Part shown: positions 1 through 6,516 of the stretch, piece by piece
Layout: each line of letters opens with the position of its first letter
Numbering within the stretch: the first letter of the stretch is position 1
DNA from: Parcubacteria group bacterium
Lineage (GTDB): Bacteria > Patescibacteriota > Minisyncoccia > Phycocordibacterales > GCA-002724975
Reading direction: 5' to 3'
NCBI GenBank assembly: GCA_002724975.1
Contig: PBQF01000042.1
Coordinates: 1-24,133 of the forward strand
Length of the DNA: 24,133 nucleotides
Program-made: the position numbers and the translations under genes
Notes under the pieces: model-generated
What the model saw: the letters and a program-made list of their open reading frames with translations, nothing else
What the model was told of the DNA's origin: nothing
Database searches by the model: none

Positions 1-811
1 ACCATTCTTTTAACTGAGAAGGTAATATCTCATCTTGTAAAGGAAGGTCACACTTTAAATTATAATCAGAAAGCTCCTTAACTAATATTTCAGATTTTGA
101 AAAACTAATAATATTTTGTTGATTAGACAACAAATCATAAGTAAGAATTTTCCCACTTAACACATCTCCTATTTCTAGGATTATCTTAATCACCTCAGTT
201 GCTTGCAAAGTACCAATTAAAGAAGGTAATACCCCTAACACTCCAACCTGAGAACAATTTGGAACTTCATCTTGCTTAGGCATATCAGGATATAAGCACC
301 TATAGGTAGGTCCATCATTATAATTAAAAACAGAAAGTTGACCATTAAATTTATGAAGCGCACCATAAACAAAGGGTTTACCTAAAAGAACACATGCATC
401 ATTTATTAAATATCTTGATGGGAAATTATCAGTACAATCAACAACAATATCATAATCCTCAATTATTACTAGAGCATTTTCTGTTGTTAAATTAAAAGGT
501 AAGTTATTTAACTCAATTAAAGGATTTGATTTTTTAAGTTGTTTTATTGCAGTGTTTGTTTTTAATTTACCAATATCAGAAGTTGTAAAAAGTACTTGCC
601 TTTGTAAATTACCTAAACTAATTGTATCCGCATCCATTATACCAATAGTCCCCACACCAGAAGAAGTAAGGTATTGCAATACGGGACAACCTAACCCTCC
701 AACTCCAACCACTAATACTTTGGAGTTTTTTAATTTTTCTTGTCCCTCTATTCCTATTACTGATAGTTTTACATGCCTATCATAGCGTAAAAGCTCATCC
801 TTTGAAATCAT
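1..811 (-). CDS. MoeB/ThiF/HesA-family adenylyltransferase, 3' end cut off
   Basis: Activates the C-terminus of a small sulfur-carrier protein (MoaD- or ThiS-like) as an acyl-adenylate, for molybdopterin or thiamine synthesis. The reading frame is open for 270 codons from an ATG at 811 to the window edge. I see the nucleotide-binding GVGGLG (residues 36-41), the following DADTIS..NLQRQ stretch (about 60-72) and the conserved NCSQVGVLGVLP segment with Cys186. The zinc-binding CxxC pairs of E. coli MoeB are absent: the first is TYRC (only Cys172) and the second leaves one Cys254. The last visible residues (DEILPSQLKEW) look like the start of a rhodanese domain, as in MoeB-rhodanese fusions, but the window ends there. 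It lies 107 bp downstream of nadB on the same strand. The molybdenum-cofactor genes nearby favour a MoeB role; a ThiF role is not excluded. Confidence 0.85.
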   Translation of the reverse strand, partial: MISKDELLRYDRHVKLSVIGIEGQEKLKNSKVLVVGVGGLGCPVLQYLTSSGVGTIGIMDADTISLGNLQRQVLFTTSDIGKLKTNTAIKQLKKSNPLIELNNLPFNLTTENALVIIEDYDIVVDCTDNFPSRYLINDACVLLGKPFVYGALHKFNGQLSVFNYNDGPTYRCLYPDMPKQDEVPNCSQVGVLGVLPSLIGTLQATEVIKIILEIGDVLSGKILTYDLLSNQQNIISFSKSEILVKELSDYNLKCDLPLQDEILPSQLKEW

Positions 812-918
812 ACAGTAAAAATATAACTATAGCAATTAACGAATCCTAACATCTATCATGTTTTAGATAATTATTTAAGTTTTTTTGTGCTTATAAAAAT
901 AAATTATGCCAAAAACTA

Positions 919-2445
919 TTATTTCAAATCGGTATTAAAAAACACCCCCTTATTTTCTTTTCTTTCTAGTGATTGCTTAATAATAACATTACATACCATA
1001 ATCATATTAATTAACTGATAAAGCGCAACAGAAACCTTAAACTTTTGTTGAATTTCAAGTATATCTTCTTCCATCTTTGTCATAAATAAATTAGCTTGAT
1101 TTAATAATTTATTATTAGTAAAAATGCCAATATTTTTACTCATCATTTTCTGTATCTCTACTGTCTTTTCTTTTATTTTTTCAAGCGAATAGAAATGATC
1201 TTTATTTTCATTTTTATCTAGCACATTATCATAAATTTCTATATCTTTTTTTATATCTATTATTGCATCTATAGCGCACTGATGTGAGAAAACTAAAGAT
1301 TCTAATAAAGAATTGGAAGCAAGTCTGTTTGCTCCATTAAGGCCTGTATTTGCGCACTCACCACATACATAAAGATTGTTAATATTTGTTTTTCCATTTA
1401 TATCAGTATTAATACCACCACATAAAAAATGTGCTGCGGGCATAACAGGGATTGAATCTGTACTTAAATCTAATCCTAAATTTTCACATTGTTTCTTTAT
1501 ATTCGGAAAGTGTTTTACAAACTCATAATCTGAAATTGTACTGCAATCTAAAAACACATAATTTACAATTGTTTTTCTTATTTCGGTTTCAATTGATCTA
1601 GCAACAATGTCTCTTGTCGCTATTTCCTCATCTTTATGGTAGTTTTTCATAAACCTTATTCCATTTATCTTCCTCAGAACAGCTCCCTTTCCCCTAACCG
1701 CCTCTGAAATAAGAAAGGAAGGAGATTGATATGGATTATATAATGCTGTAGGATGAAATTGAATAAACTCCATATCACTAATGTTTGCCCCAGCTCTTTT
1801 TGCCATAGCAATACCATCTGCTGTAGAAACTAAAGGATTAGTAGTAAACTGAAAGACTTGTCCTACCCCACCTGTTGCAAGTAAGGTTTTTTTAGCAAAT
1901 ATATTTTTGATTTCACAAGTATTGACTTCTTGAGCACAAACTCCAAAACAAGAACCATTTTCAACTATTAGGTCAAGAGCAAAAAGGTGATTTATTATCT
2001 GTATATTTTTATATGTCTTTATTCTTTTCAATAAAGATTCAACTATTTCTAATCCAGTACAATCTTGTTTATGAATTATTCTTTTTTGAGAGTGTCCTCC
2101 CTCCATTGCTAAATTAAATTTCTGTTTATTATCTTGATCAAAATTAGCTCCATAATTTATAAGTTCTTTAATCCTAATAGGAGCTTGTTCTACCACAAAG
2201 TTTACAATTTCTGGATTACACAAACCATCTCCAGCTAAAATTGTATCTTCAACATGATTTTTAAATGAATCATTATCAAAATCAGAAACTACTGCAATAC
2301 CACCTTGTGCATGCTTAGTACTTCCTTCTGTTTCTGATGACTTTGTTATTATAGTAATGGAGGATTCTGGCTGCTTTTCTGCAACTTTTAAAGCAAAACT
2401 TAATCCTGCTATCCCTGAACCTATAACTAAAAAATCTGTTTTCAT
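919..2445 (-). CDS. nadB: L-aspartate oxidase
   Basis: FAD enzyme oxidising L-aspartate to iminoaspartate, the first step of quinolinate/NAD synthesis; the electron acceptor is O2 or, without oxygen, fumarate. The 508-residue product has the N-terminal dinucleotide motif GSGIAGL, the FAD/substrate segments STKHAQGGIA and EGGHS, FIQFHPTALY, EAVRGKGAVLR, and the GGINTD...LYVCGECANTG..GANRLASNSLLE block near the end of the flavin domain, followed by a helical C-terminal domain. These are typical of NadB rather than of the related SdhA/FrdA. It overlaps the nadA stop by 4 bp, so the two are translationally coupled. Length is close to that of E. coli NadB. The identification is firm. Confidence 0.96.
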   Translation of the reverse strand: MKTDFLVIGSGIAGLSFALKVAEKQPESSITIITKSSETEGSTKHAQGGIAVVSDFDNDSFKNHVEDTILAGDGLCNPEIVNFVVEQAPIRIKELINYGANFDQDNKQKFNLAMEGGHSQKRIIHKQDCTGLEIVESLLKRIKTYKNIQIINHLFALDLIVENGSCFGVCAQEVNTCEIKNIFAKKTLLATGGVGQVFQFTTNPLVSTADGIAMAKRAGANISDMEFIQFHPTALYNPYQSPSFLISEAVRGKGAVLRKINGIRFMKNYHKDEEIATRDIVARSIETEIRKTIVNYVFLDCSTISDYEFVKHFPNIKKQCENLGLDLSTDSIPVMPAAHFLCGGINTDINGKTNINNLYVCGECANTGLNGANRLASNSLLESLVFSHQCAIDAIIDIKKDIEIYDNVLDKNENKDHFYSLEKIKEKTVEIQKMMSKNIGIFTNNKLLNQANLFMTKMEEDILEIQQKFKVSVALYQLINMIMVCNVIIKQSLERKENKGVFFNTDLK

Positions 2446-3368
2446 ATCTCCATCATTTTCTGTACCGATTGATAAGCTCGTAATCTTAGCTTTTCATCTA
2501 TTAAAATTTCTGGAGATTCTTCTTTCATACACTTATATAGCTTTTCAAGTGTATTTATTTGCATATAAGGGCATTGATTACAAGCACTACAAGTACTTAC
2601 TACAGGGGCAGGAAGAAACTGTTTTTCAGGACTATTTTTTTTCATTTGATGTAACAAACATGCCTCAGTAGCTACTATATAAGTTGTAGCAGAATCTGTT
2701 TTTGTAAATTCCAACATTGCAGTTGTAGAACCAATAAAATCAGCATAATCCAATACATAGGAAGTACACTCTGGATGAGCAACTAATTTAGAGTTTGGGT
2801 ACTTTCTCTTAAGGGATAAAATCTCTTTTTCCGAGAATTCTTGATGAACAATACAAACTCCATCCCACAAGACCAATTCTCTCCTACTTTTTCTTGCTAA
2901 ATAAGCTCCTAAATTCTTATCCGGACCAAATATTATTTTTTGTTCCTTAGGTAATGAATTTATTACCCTCAATGCATTTGAAGAAGTACAAATAATATCA
3001 CTTAATGCTTTTACTTCTGTAGAGCAATTTATATACGAGATTACTATATGGTCTGGATGTAGTTTTATAAACTGTTCAAAATCCTTTGGAGGACAGGAAT
3101 CTGCAAGAGAACAACCTGCATCCATATCAGGTAAAATAACTTTTTTATTAGGATTAATAATTTTTGCAGTTTCTGCCATAAAATGCACTCCTGCAAAAAC
3201 AATAATATCTGCATCAGTTTTTTTTGCTTTATGAGACAACCCTAAACTATCTCCAACAAAATCTGCAACATCTTGTATTGCAGGATTTTGATAATAATGT
3301 GCAAGAATAATTGCGTTCTTCTTTTTCTTTAAAGAAAAAATATTCTCTATAAGTTTTGTGTTTTCCAT
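2442..3368 (-). CDS. nadA: Quinolinate synthase
   Basis: Condenses iminoaspartate with dihydroxyacetone phosphate to quinolinate, using a [4Fe-4S] cluster as Lewis acid. The 308-residue product shows AHYYQNP near the N-terminus, DMDAGCSLADSC (Cys86), the WDGVC segment (Cys172) and CSACNQC followed by PYM..NTLEKL (Cys266). The family's three cluster ligands match Cys86, Cys172 and Cys266. It lies directly upstream of nadB with a 4-bp overlap and 78 bp after the FNR-like gene. That gap holds a perfect 12-bp palindrome and a -7-like box, so transcription probably starts there under FNR-type control. The oxygen-sensitive cluster fits an anaerobic setting. Confidence 0.96.
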   Translation of the reverse strand: MENTKLIENIFSLKKKKNAIILAHYYQNPAIQDVADFVGDSLGLSHKAKKTDADIIVFAGVHFMAETAKIINPNKKVILPDMDAGCSLADSCPPKDFEQFIKLHPDHIVISYINCSTEVKALSDIICTSSNALRVINSLPKEQKIIFGPDKNLGAYLARKSRRELVLWDGVCIVHQEFSEKEILSLKRKYPNSKLVAHPECTSYVLDYADFIGSTTAMLEFTKTDSATTYIVATEACLLHQMKKNSPEKQFLPAPVVSTCSACNQCPYMQINTLEKLYKCMKEESPEILIDEKLRLRAYQSVQKMMEI

Positions 3369-3386
3369 TGAATTCTATTCCAATAA

Positions 3387-3394
3387 CAAAGTAA
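3387..3394 (-). promoter_or_regulatory. Candidate -7 promoter element of nadAB
   Basis: On the minus strand this reads TTACTTTG, matching the Bacteroidota -7 consensus TAnnTTTG except at its second base. It lies 19 bp upstream of the nadA ATG. Its upstream edge is 29.5 bp from the centre of the palindrome at 3418-3429, exactly the spacing seen at the bcrC promoter. No clear -33 element is visible between them, as expected of an activator-dependent promoter. Pattern-based only. Confidence 0.45.
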
Positions 3395-3417
3395 AGTCTC
3401 CATTTAAAAACTTAGGG

Positions 3418-3429
3418 TGACATATGTCA
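3418..3429. promoter_or_regulatory. Palindromic FNR-type operator upstream of nadA
   Basis: TGACATATGTCA is a perfect 12-bp palindrome in the fnr-like/nadA gap. It keeps the TGA-N6-TCA core of the FNR/CRP family (FNR consensus TTGAT-N4-ATCAA). The bcrC upstream region carries the same site with one change. The FNR-like gene immediately next to it is the natural candidate for the protein that binds it. Binding itself is inferred. Confidence 0.6.
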
Positions 3430-3446
3430 TGAAAATATGATGAATA

Positions 3447-4157
3447 CTAACTATATTTATGTGCTAGTTTGTAAAGTTTTACATGATTAAGAATTTCAAC
3501 TTCTCGTTTATTTAGTGAAATAACCCCTTCTTTTTTTAATTGCGACAACATTCTGATTAGTGTTTCAGGAGCGCATCCAATTAAATCAGCTAAATCCTTT
3601 CTAGAAATTGTAAAAGACATTAACTCTTTACCTTCTTTTTCTTCAATAATATCTCTTTTAGACAAAAGAGCGTTTGCTAGTCTTTCTTTCACCGTTCTCT
3701 GGGCTATATTCATTGACTGAGATTCAGCTTTTCGTAGATCTTTTGAAAGCACTTTCATTATTTTTAAAGCAAATTCATTTTCTTGTTTAATTAATTCAAA
3801 AAAGGTGTTTTTGGGTATAAAACAAGTTCTTGAATCTTCTAATGCTTCAGCTGAAGCAGAATATATCTCATCTGAAATTAATGAACGATAACCAATAATA
3901 TCACCTACTTTTGCAACTCTAACTATTTGATCTTTTCCATCATCACCTAATTTATATATTTTAATTCTTCCTTTAGAAACACAATGAATTCCAAAAGGTT
4001 TAAACCCTTCAGAAAACACAATCTCACCCTTCTTATACAGATTTCCTCCTTTTTGACTAGAAACCTCCTCTAATATTTCACGTTTTAAACTACAAAATAT
4101 TGATTCCCCTAAAGAGGGGCAGTCTTCACAGCCAACGATATTTATTTTTTTCGACAT
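3447..4157 (-). CDS. FNR/CRP-family transcriptional regulator with FNR-like cysteines
   Basis: Predicted oxygen- or redox-responsive DNA-binding protein of 236 residues. It has an N-terminal cyclic-nucleotide-type beta-barrel (about 35-120), a dimerisation helix (about 125-155) and a C-terminal helix-turn-helix (SRKDLADLIGCAPETLIRML). Cys10, Cys13 and Cys22 (C-x2-C-x8-C) plus Cys112 lie where E. coli FNR has its cluster ligands (C-x2-C-x5-C plus Cys122), so a [4Fe-4S] oxygen sensor is likely. The recognition helix keeps the Glu and Arg of FNR (E-T-L-I-R), with Ile where FNR has Ser. The frame stays open upstream to 4196, but I chose the ATG at 4157 because the extension is only hydrophobic and contains a promoter-like box. 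It sits just upstream of nadAB. Other readings are a heme- or NO-sensing Dnr/NnrR-like protein. Confidence 0.85.
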   Translation of the reverse strand: MSKKINIVGCEDCPSLGESIFCSLKREILEEVSSQKGGNLYKKGEIVFSEGFKPFGIHCVSKGRIKIYKLGDDGKDQIVRVAKVGDIIGYRSLISDEIYSASAEALEDSRTCFIPKNTFFELIKQENEFALKIMKVLSKDLRKAESQSMNIAQRTVKERLANALLSKRDIIEEKEGKELMSFTISRKDLADLIGCAPETLIRMLSQLKKEGVISLNKREVEILNHVKLYKLAHKYS

Positions 4158-4172
4158 TATATAAATTAATGG

Positions 4173-4180
4173 CAAAACTA
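4173..4180 (-). promoter_or_regulatory. Candidate -7 promoter element of the FNR-like gene
   Basis: The minus strand reads TAGTTTTG, a perfect match to the Bacteroidota consensus TAnnTTTG. It lies 15 bp before the ATG at 4157, implying a very short leader. No convincing -33 element at the usual spacing was found. It falls inside the upstream extension of the reading frame, which supports the start at 4157. Confidence 0.35.
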
Positions 4181-4266
4181 ATAAAATCAGAATCAATAAG
4201 ATTTATTATTTTCTGAATATATTTTTAATGGGTATTTATTTTAGATAATAGTGAATATTGGAGCTC

Positions 4267-4294
4267 TATATCTATGTTTGTCGCAAACGATATA
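4267..4294. repeat. Nested inverted repeat between the SDR and FNR-like genes
   Basis: GTTTG-TCG-CAAAC (4276-4288) is a perfect 5-bp inverted repeat around a 3-base centre. Outside it, TATATC (4267-4272) pairs with GATATA (4289-4294), with three unpaired bases (4273-4275) on one side. No T-run follows on either strand, so it is not a classical terminator. It may be an operator or a structured RNA element. The rest of the 4158-4376 gap is AT-rich with no gene. Confidence 0.4.
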
Positions 4295-4301
4295 AGGGGT
4301 T

Positions 4302-4317
4302 AAAAAACCTAACGGTT
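4302..4317 (-). terminator. Weak possible terminator after the SDR gene
   Basis: On the minus strand AACC-GTTA-GGTT is followed directly by a short T-run, about 60 bp after the end of the SDR gene. The stem is only 4 bp, so it would be weak at best. Confidence 0.2.
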
Positions 4318-4376
4318 AAGATTGTGTTTTATGTCTCTTTTTAATATTGTCAGGTTTGTTGCCAATTCATTACTGT

Positions 4377-5114
4377 TTACACCATATTACTTCCAACATT
4401 CTTTCCTCCATCCACATAGATTACTTGTCCTGTAATAAATTCTGTTTGAGGATTAGATAAAAAAGAAACTGTCTGAGCAATATTTTCTGGTGATCCCATA
4501 GTTTTTGTTGGTTGTAAATTTATCAAGTTTTCAATAACATGTTCCGGGAGTTTCTGAGTTAGAGGAGTGTCAATTAATCCTGGAGCAATTGCATTCACAA
4601 GCACATTATATTTCCCTAATTCTAGAGCTAAAACTCTCGTTAACGATACTACTCCTGCTTTTGATGCTGCATAGTTAGATTGTCCTCTATTTCCTAGCCA
4701 TGCTCTTGATGTAATATTAACAATCCTTCCACTATTTTGTTCTTTCATTATTATCCCAGCTTGCTTACTCATCAACCAACATCCTTTTAAATTTATTTCT
4801 ACTACTTTATCAAAATCTTCTGTTGGCATATTCCAAATCATATTATCCTTTATGATGCCCGCATTATTTACCAAAACATCTAATGTTCCATAATTTGATT
4901 TTATAAATTCAAAGAAATCAGAAACTGAATTCTCATTACTAATATCACAATTATAATATTTAGATTTATCAAAATTTTCAGATTCTAACTTTAATCCATT
5001 TTCTTTATCTATATCAACTAGAATTGTAAAATATCCTTCTGATATTAATCTTCTTGAAATAGCTTTCCCTATTCCTTTTGATGCACCTGTTACTACCGCT
5101 ATTTTGTTGTCCAT
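4377..5114 (-). CDS. Short-chain dehydrogenase/reductase, FabG-like
   Basis: NAD(P)-dependent oxidoreductase of 245 residues with a complete classical SDR pattern: TGASKGIG cofactor loop (9-16), NNAG (83-86), catalytic Ser136, Tyr148 and Lys152 (YAASK), and a C-terminal TGQVIYVDGG segment. Members act on 3-oxoacyl-ACP/3-hydroxyacyl-CoA and many other alcohols. Its ATG overlaps the XdhC-family stop by one base, so it is the third gene of the divergent unit. Being beside a benzoyl-CoA cluster that lacks an intact 3-hydroxyacyl-CoA dehydrogenase, it could oxidise 3-hydroxypimeloyl-CoA, but this is inference; a housekeeping fatty-acid role is equally possible from sequence alone. Confidence 0.88.
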   Translation of the reverse strand: MDNKIAVVTGASKGIGKAISRRLISEGYFTILVDIDKENGLKLESENFDKSKYYNCDISNENSVSDFFEFIKSNYGTLDVLVNNAGIIKDNMIWNMPTEDFDKVVEINLKGCWLMSKQAGIIMKEQNSGRIVNITSRAWLGNRGQSNYAASKAGVVSLTRVLALELGKYNVLVNAIAPGLIDTPLTQKLPEHVIENLINLQPTKTMGSPENIAQTVSFLSNPQTEFITGQVIYVDGGKNVGSNMV

Positions 5115-5866
5115 TATTTTGTATTCTTTAGTTCAATAATTTTTGAAGCAATACTAATTGCTATTTCTTCTGGTCCTTCAGCTTTTATGTCTATTCCCAT
5201 TGGCATATCAGCTTTTTCTATTTCTTCTTTTGTACAAATTCCACCATCCAAAAACATCTTTTTTGTTAAGGAAATTTTTCTTTTACTTCCTATCATTCCT
5301 AAATACGCAAAATCTTTTTTTATGCAATAAGACAAAATATCTCTATCATGAGAATGTTCAAAATTCATAATACTAATATATGTGTTTTGATCAAATGGTA
5401 AAGTTGGAAGAATCTCTTTGTATGATAAGTTTAACTTATTGATTTTCTTATTAATCATCTTGTCAAGATATTCTTTCCTTTCATCAATAACAAATACATC
5501 AAAATCTAAATCTATCATTATATTAGCAAGAGATTTTCCTGTATGTCCTGCCCCGAAAATGTATATTTTATTTGTTTTCATAATGGGTTCAATAAATATT
5601 TTCACAATACCTCCGCAACACATATTGTGATGATTTAATAAGTCGTGAGTAAATAAATTTGCTTGATTTTTTCTTATTTGGCTTAACGAATTCTCTATTG
5701 TTTTCTTTTCTAAACTTCCTCCTCCAATTGTTCCATATATTTCCCTATTTTCAAAAACTAACATCTTAGCCCCTATTCTTCTAGGAGCTGACCCTTTCAC
5801 TTCTACAATTGTACAAAGAGCAGAAGATAATTTGGATGAATGTGCTATTTCAATTAACTTTTTCAA
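5114..5866 (-). CDS. XdhC/CoxI-family molybdenum enzyme maturation factor
   Basis: XdhC-family proteins bind molybdenum cofactor, protect it during sulfuration and insert it into xanthine-dehydrogenase-family enzymes. The 250-residue product has an N-terminal XdhC/CoxI domain (VEVKGSAPRRIGAKM, GTIGGGSLEKKT, and a CCGGIVKIFIEP segment) and a C-terminal Rossmann domain starting at FGAGHTGKSLANI, with GMIGSKRK further on. It overlaps the upstream nucleotidyltransferase gene by 17 bp and the downstream SDR gene by 1 bp. The only molybdenum enzyme of that family in the window is the Hcr-like reductase at 20344-24007, its likely client. Confidence 0.92.
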   Translation of the reverse strand: MKKLIEIAHSSKLSSALCTIVEVKGSAPRRIGAKMLVFENREIYGTIGGGSLEKKTIENSLSQIRKNQANLFTHDLLNHHNMCCGGIVKIFIEPIMKTNKIYIFGAGHTGKSLANIMIDLDFDVFVIDERKEYLDKMINKKINKLNLSYKEILPTLPFDQNTYISIMNFEHSHDRDILSYCIKKDFAYLGMIGSKRKISLTKKMFLDGGICTKEEIEKADMPMGIDIKAEGPEEIAISIASKIIELKNTK

Positions 5867-6410
5867 TACAATATTTTTTATAGTCTTCTGGGGTGTTAAT
5901 GTTTATAAGAACAGATTCGTCATTTACTTCTATCTGTTGTTTTTCAAATTCAGATAAAATATCTCGTAAAGTTAAATTATAATCTTTTTTATTTAGTATT
6001 CTTTGTTTTACTTTTTCTGAGATTAAAATAGGATGTCCTTTCTGTTTTTTAAATATTGGCTGTATGATATCTTTATTTTTCTTGCAATTTATAAATTGAT
6101 TTAATAATGTAGTTGTAATAAATGGATTGTCAATATTTTGAATAAAATACCAATCACTATTAACCTCTTTTAACCCTAACTGTATTGAGAAAACTCTTCC
6201 TTTACCTTGATAATTATTTATAACCGTTCTTCTAGAAAGATGTAATTTATTATTTATCACACTTATTTGTTGTGAGATACTTACAGCATTGTATGTTTCT
6301 AAAATTTGTTGGTAAAAGCTTTTGTTCTTAATACTCAGATTTGCTTTGTCTTTTCCCATTCTTGATGATTTTCCGGACGAAAGCAGTACTAATGAGAAGG
6401 TTTCTATCAT
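5850..6410 (-). CDS. MobA/MocA-like molybdenum cofactor nucleotidyltransferase
   Basis: Predicted to attach CMP (or GMP) to molybdopterin. The 186-residue protein starts with the NTP-binding signature LLSSGKSSRMGKDK (about 9-22) and has NIDNPFI where the family usually has a D-x-P metal site, then KGHPILIS and INTPEDY near the end; this order is typical of the MobA/MocA superfamily. Coupling to an XdhC gene favours a MocA-like cytidylyltransferase, matching the molybdopterin cytosine dinucleotide known in 4-hydroxybenzoyl-CoA reductase. It is divergent from bcrC, with 106 bp between the two starts, and the palindrome at 6448-6459 lies 38 bp from its ATG, so the two units may be co-regulated. 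Confidence 0.85.
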   Translation of the reverse strand: MIETFSLVLLSSGKSSRMGKDKANLSIKNKSFYQQILETYNAVSISQQISVINNKLHLSRRTVINNYQGKGRVFSIQLGLKEVNSDWYFIQNIDNPFITTTLLNQFINCKKNKDIIQPIFKKQKGHPILISEKVKQRILNKKDYNLTLRDILSEFEKQQIEVNDESVLININTPEDYKKYCIEKVN

Positions 6411-6447
6411 GATTTGTAAAATAATGTATAAAAACCATATTCCTATA

Positions 6448-6459
6448 TGACATATATCA
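6448..6459. promoter_or_regulatory. FNR-type operator in the divergent mobA-like/bcrC promoter region
   Basis: TGACATATATCA differs by one base from the perfect palindrome before nadA (TGACATATGTCA), and the wider ATGA-N6-TCAT is symmetric. Its centre is 29.5 bp upstream of the -7-like box at 6483-6490, which would put it near -41 to -43, the classic class II position for FNR. It probably activates the bcr operon when oxygen is absent. Binding is inferred. Confidence 0.6.
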
Positions 6460-6482
6460 TAATCTGTTTTTTAATTCTATTA

Positions 6483-6490
6483 TAAGTTTA
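6483..6490 (+). promoter_or_regulatory. Candidate -7 promoter element of the bcr operon
   Basis: TAAGTTTA matches TAnnTTTG except for the last base and lies 26 bp before the bcrC ATG. The region that should hold a -33 box has only a T-run and is next to the palindrome at 6448-6459, consistent with an activator-dependent promoter. Confidence 0.4.
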
Positions 6491-6516
6491 CACATCACAA
6501 TTTAAGAGATATATAA

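Noticed and set aside
851..868. ATCTA...TAGAT inverted repeat between nadB and the MoeB/ThiF gene
   Set aside because: Only 5 bp of AT-rich stem and no following T-run; too weak to call a terminator or operator.
4158..4196. Upstream extension of the FNR-like gene to an ATG at 4196
   Set aside because: It adds 13 mainly hydrophobic residues not expected in FNR proteins and overlaps a perfect TAnnTTTG box; the ATG at 4157 places the cysteine motif at a normal distance.
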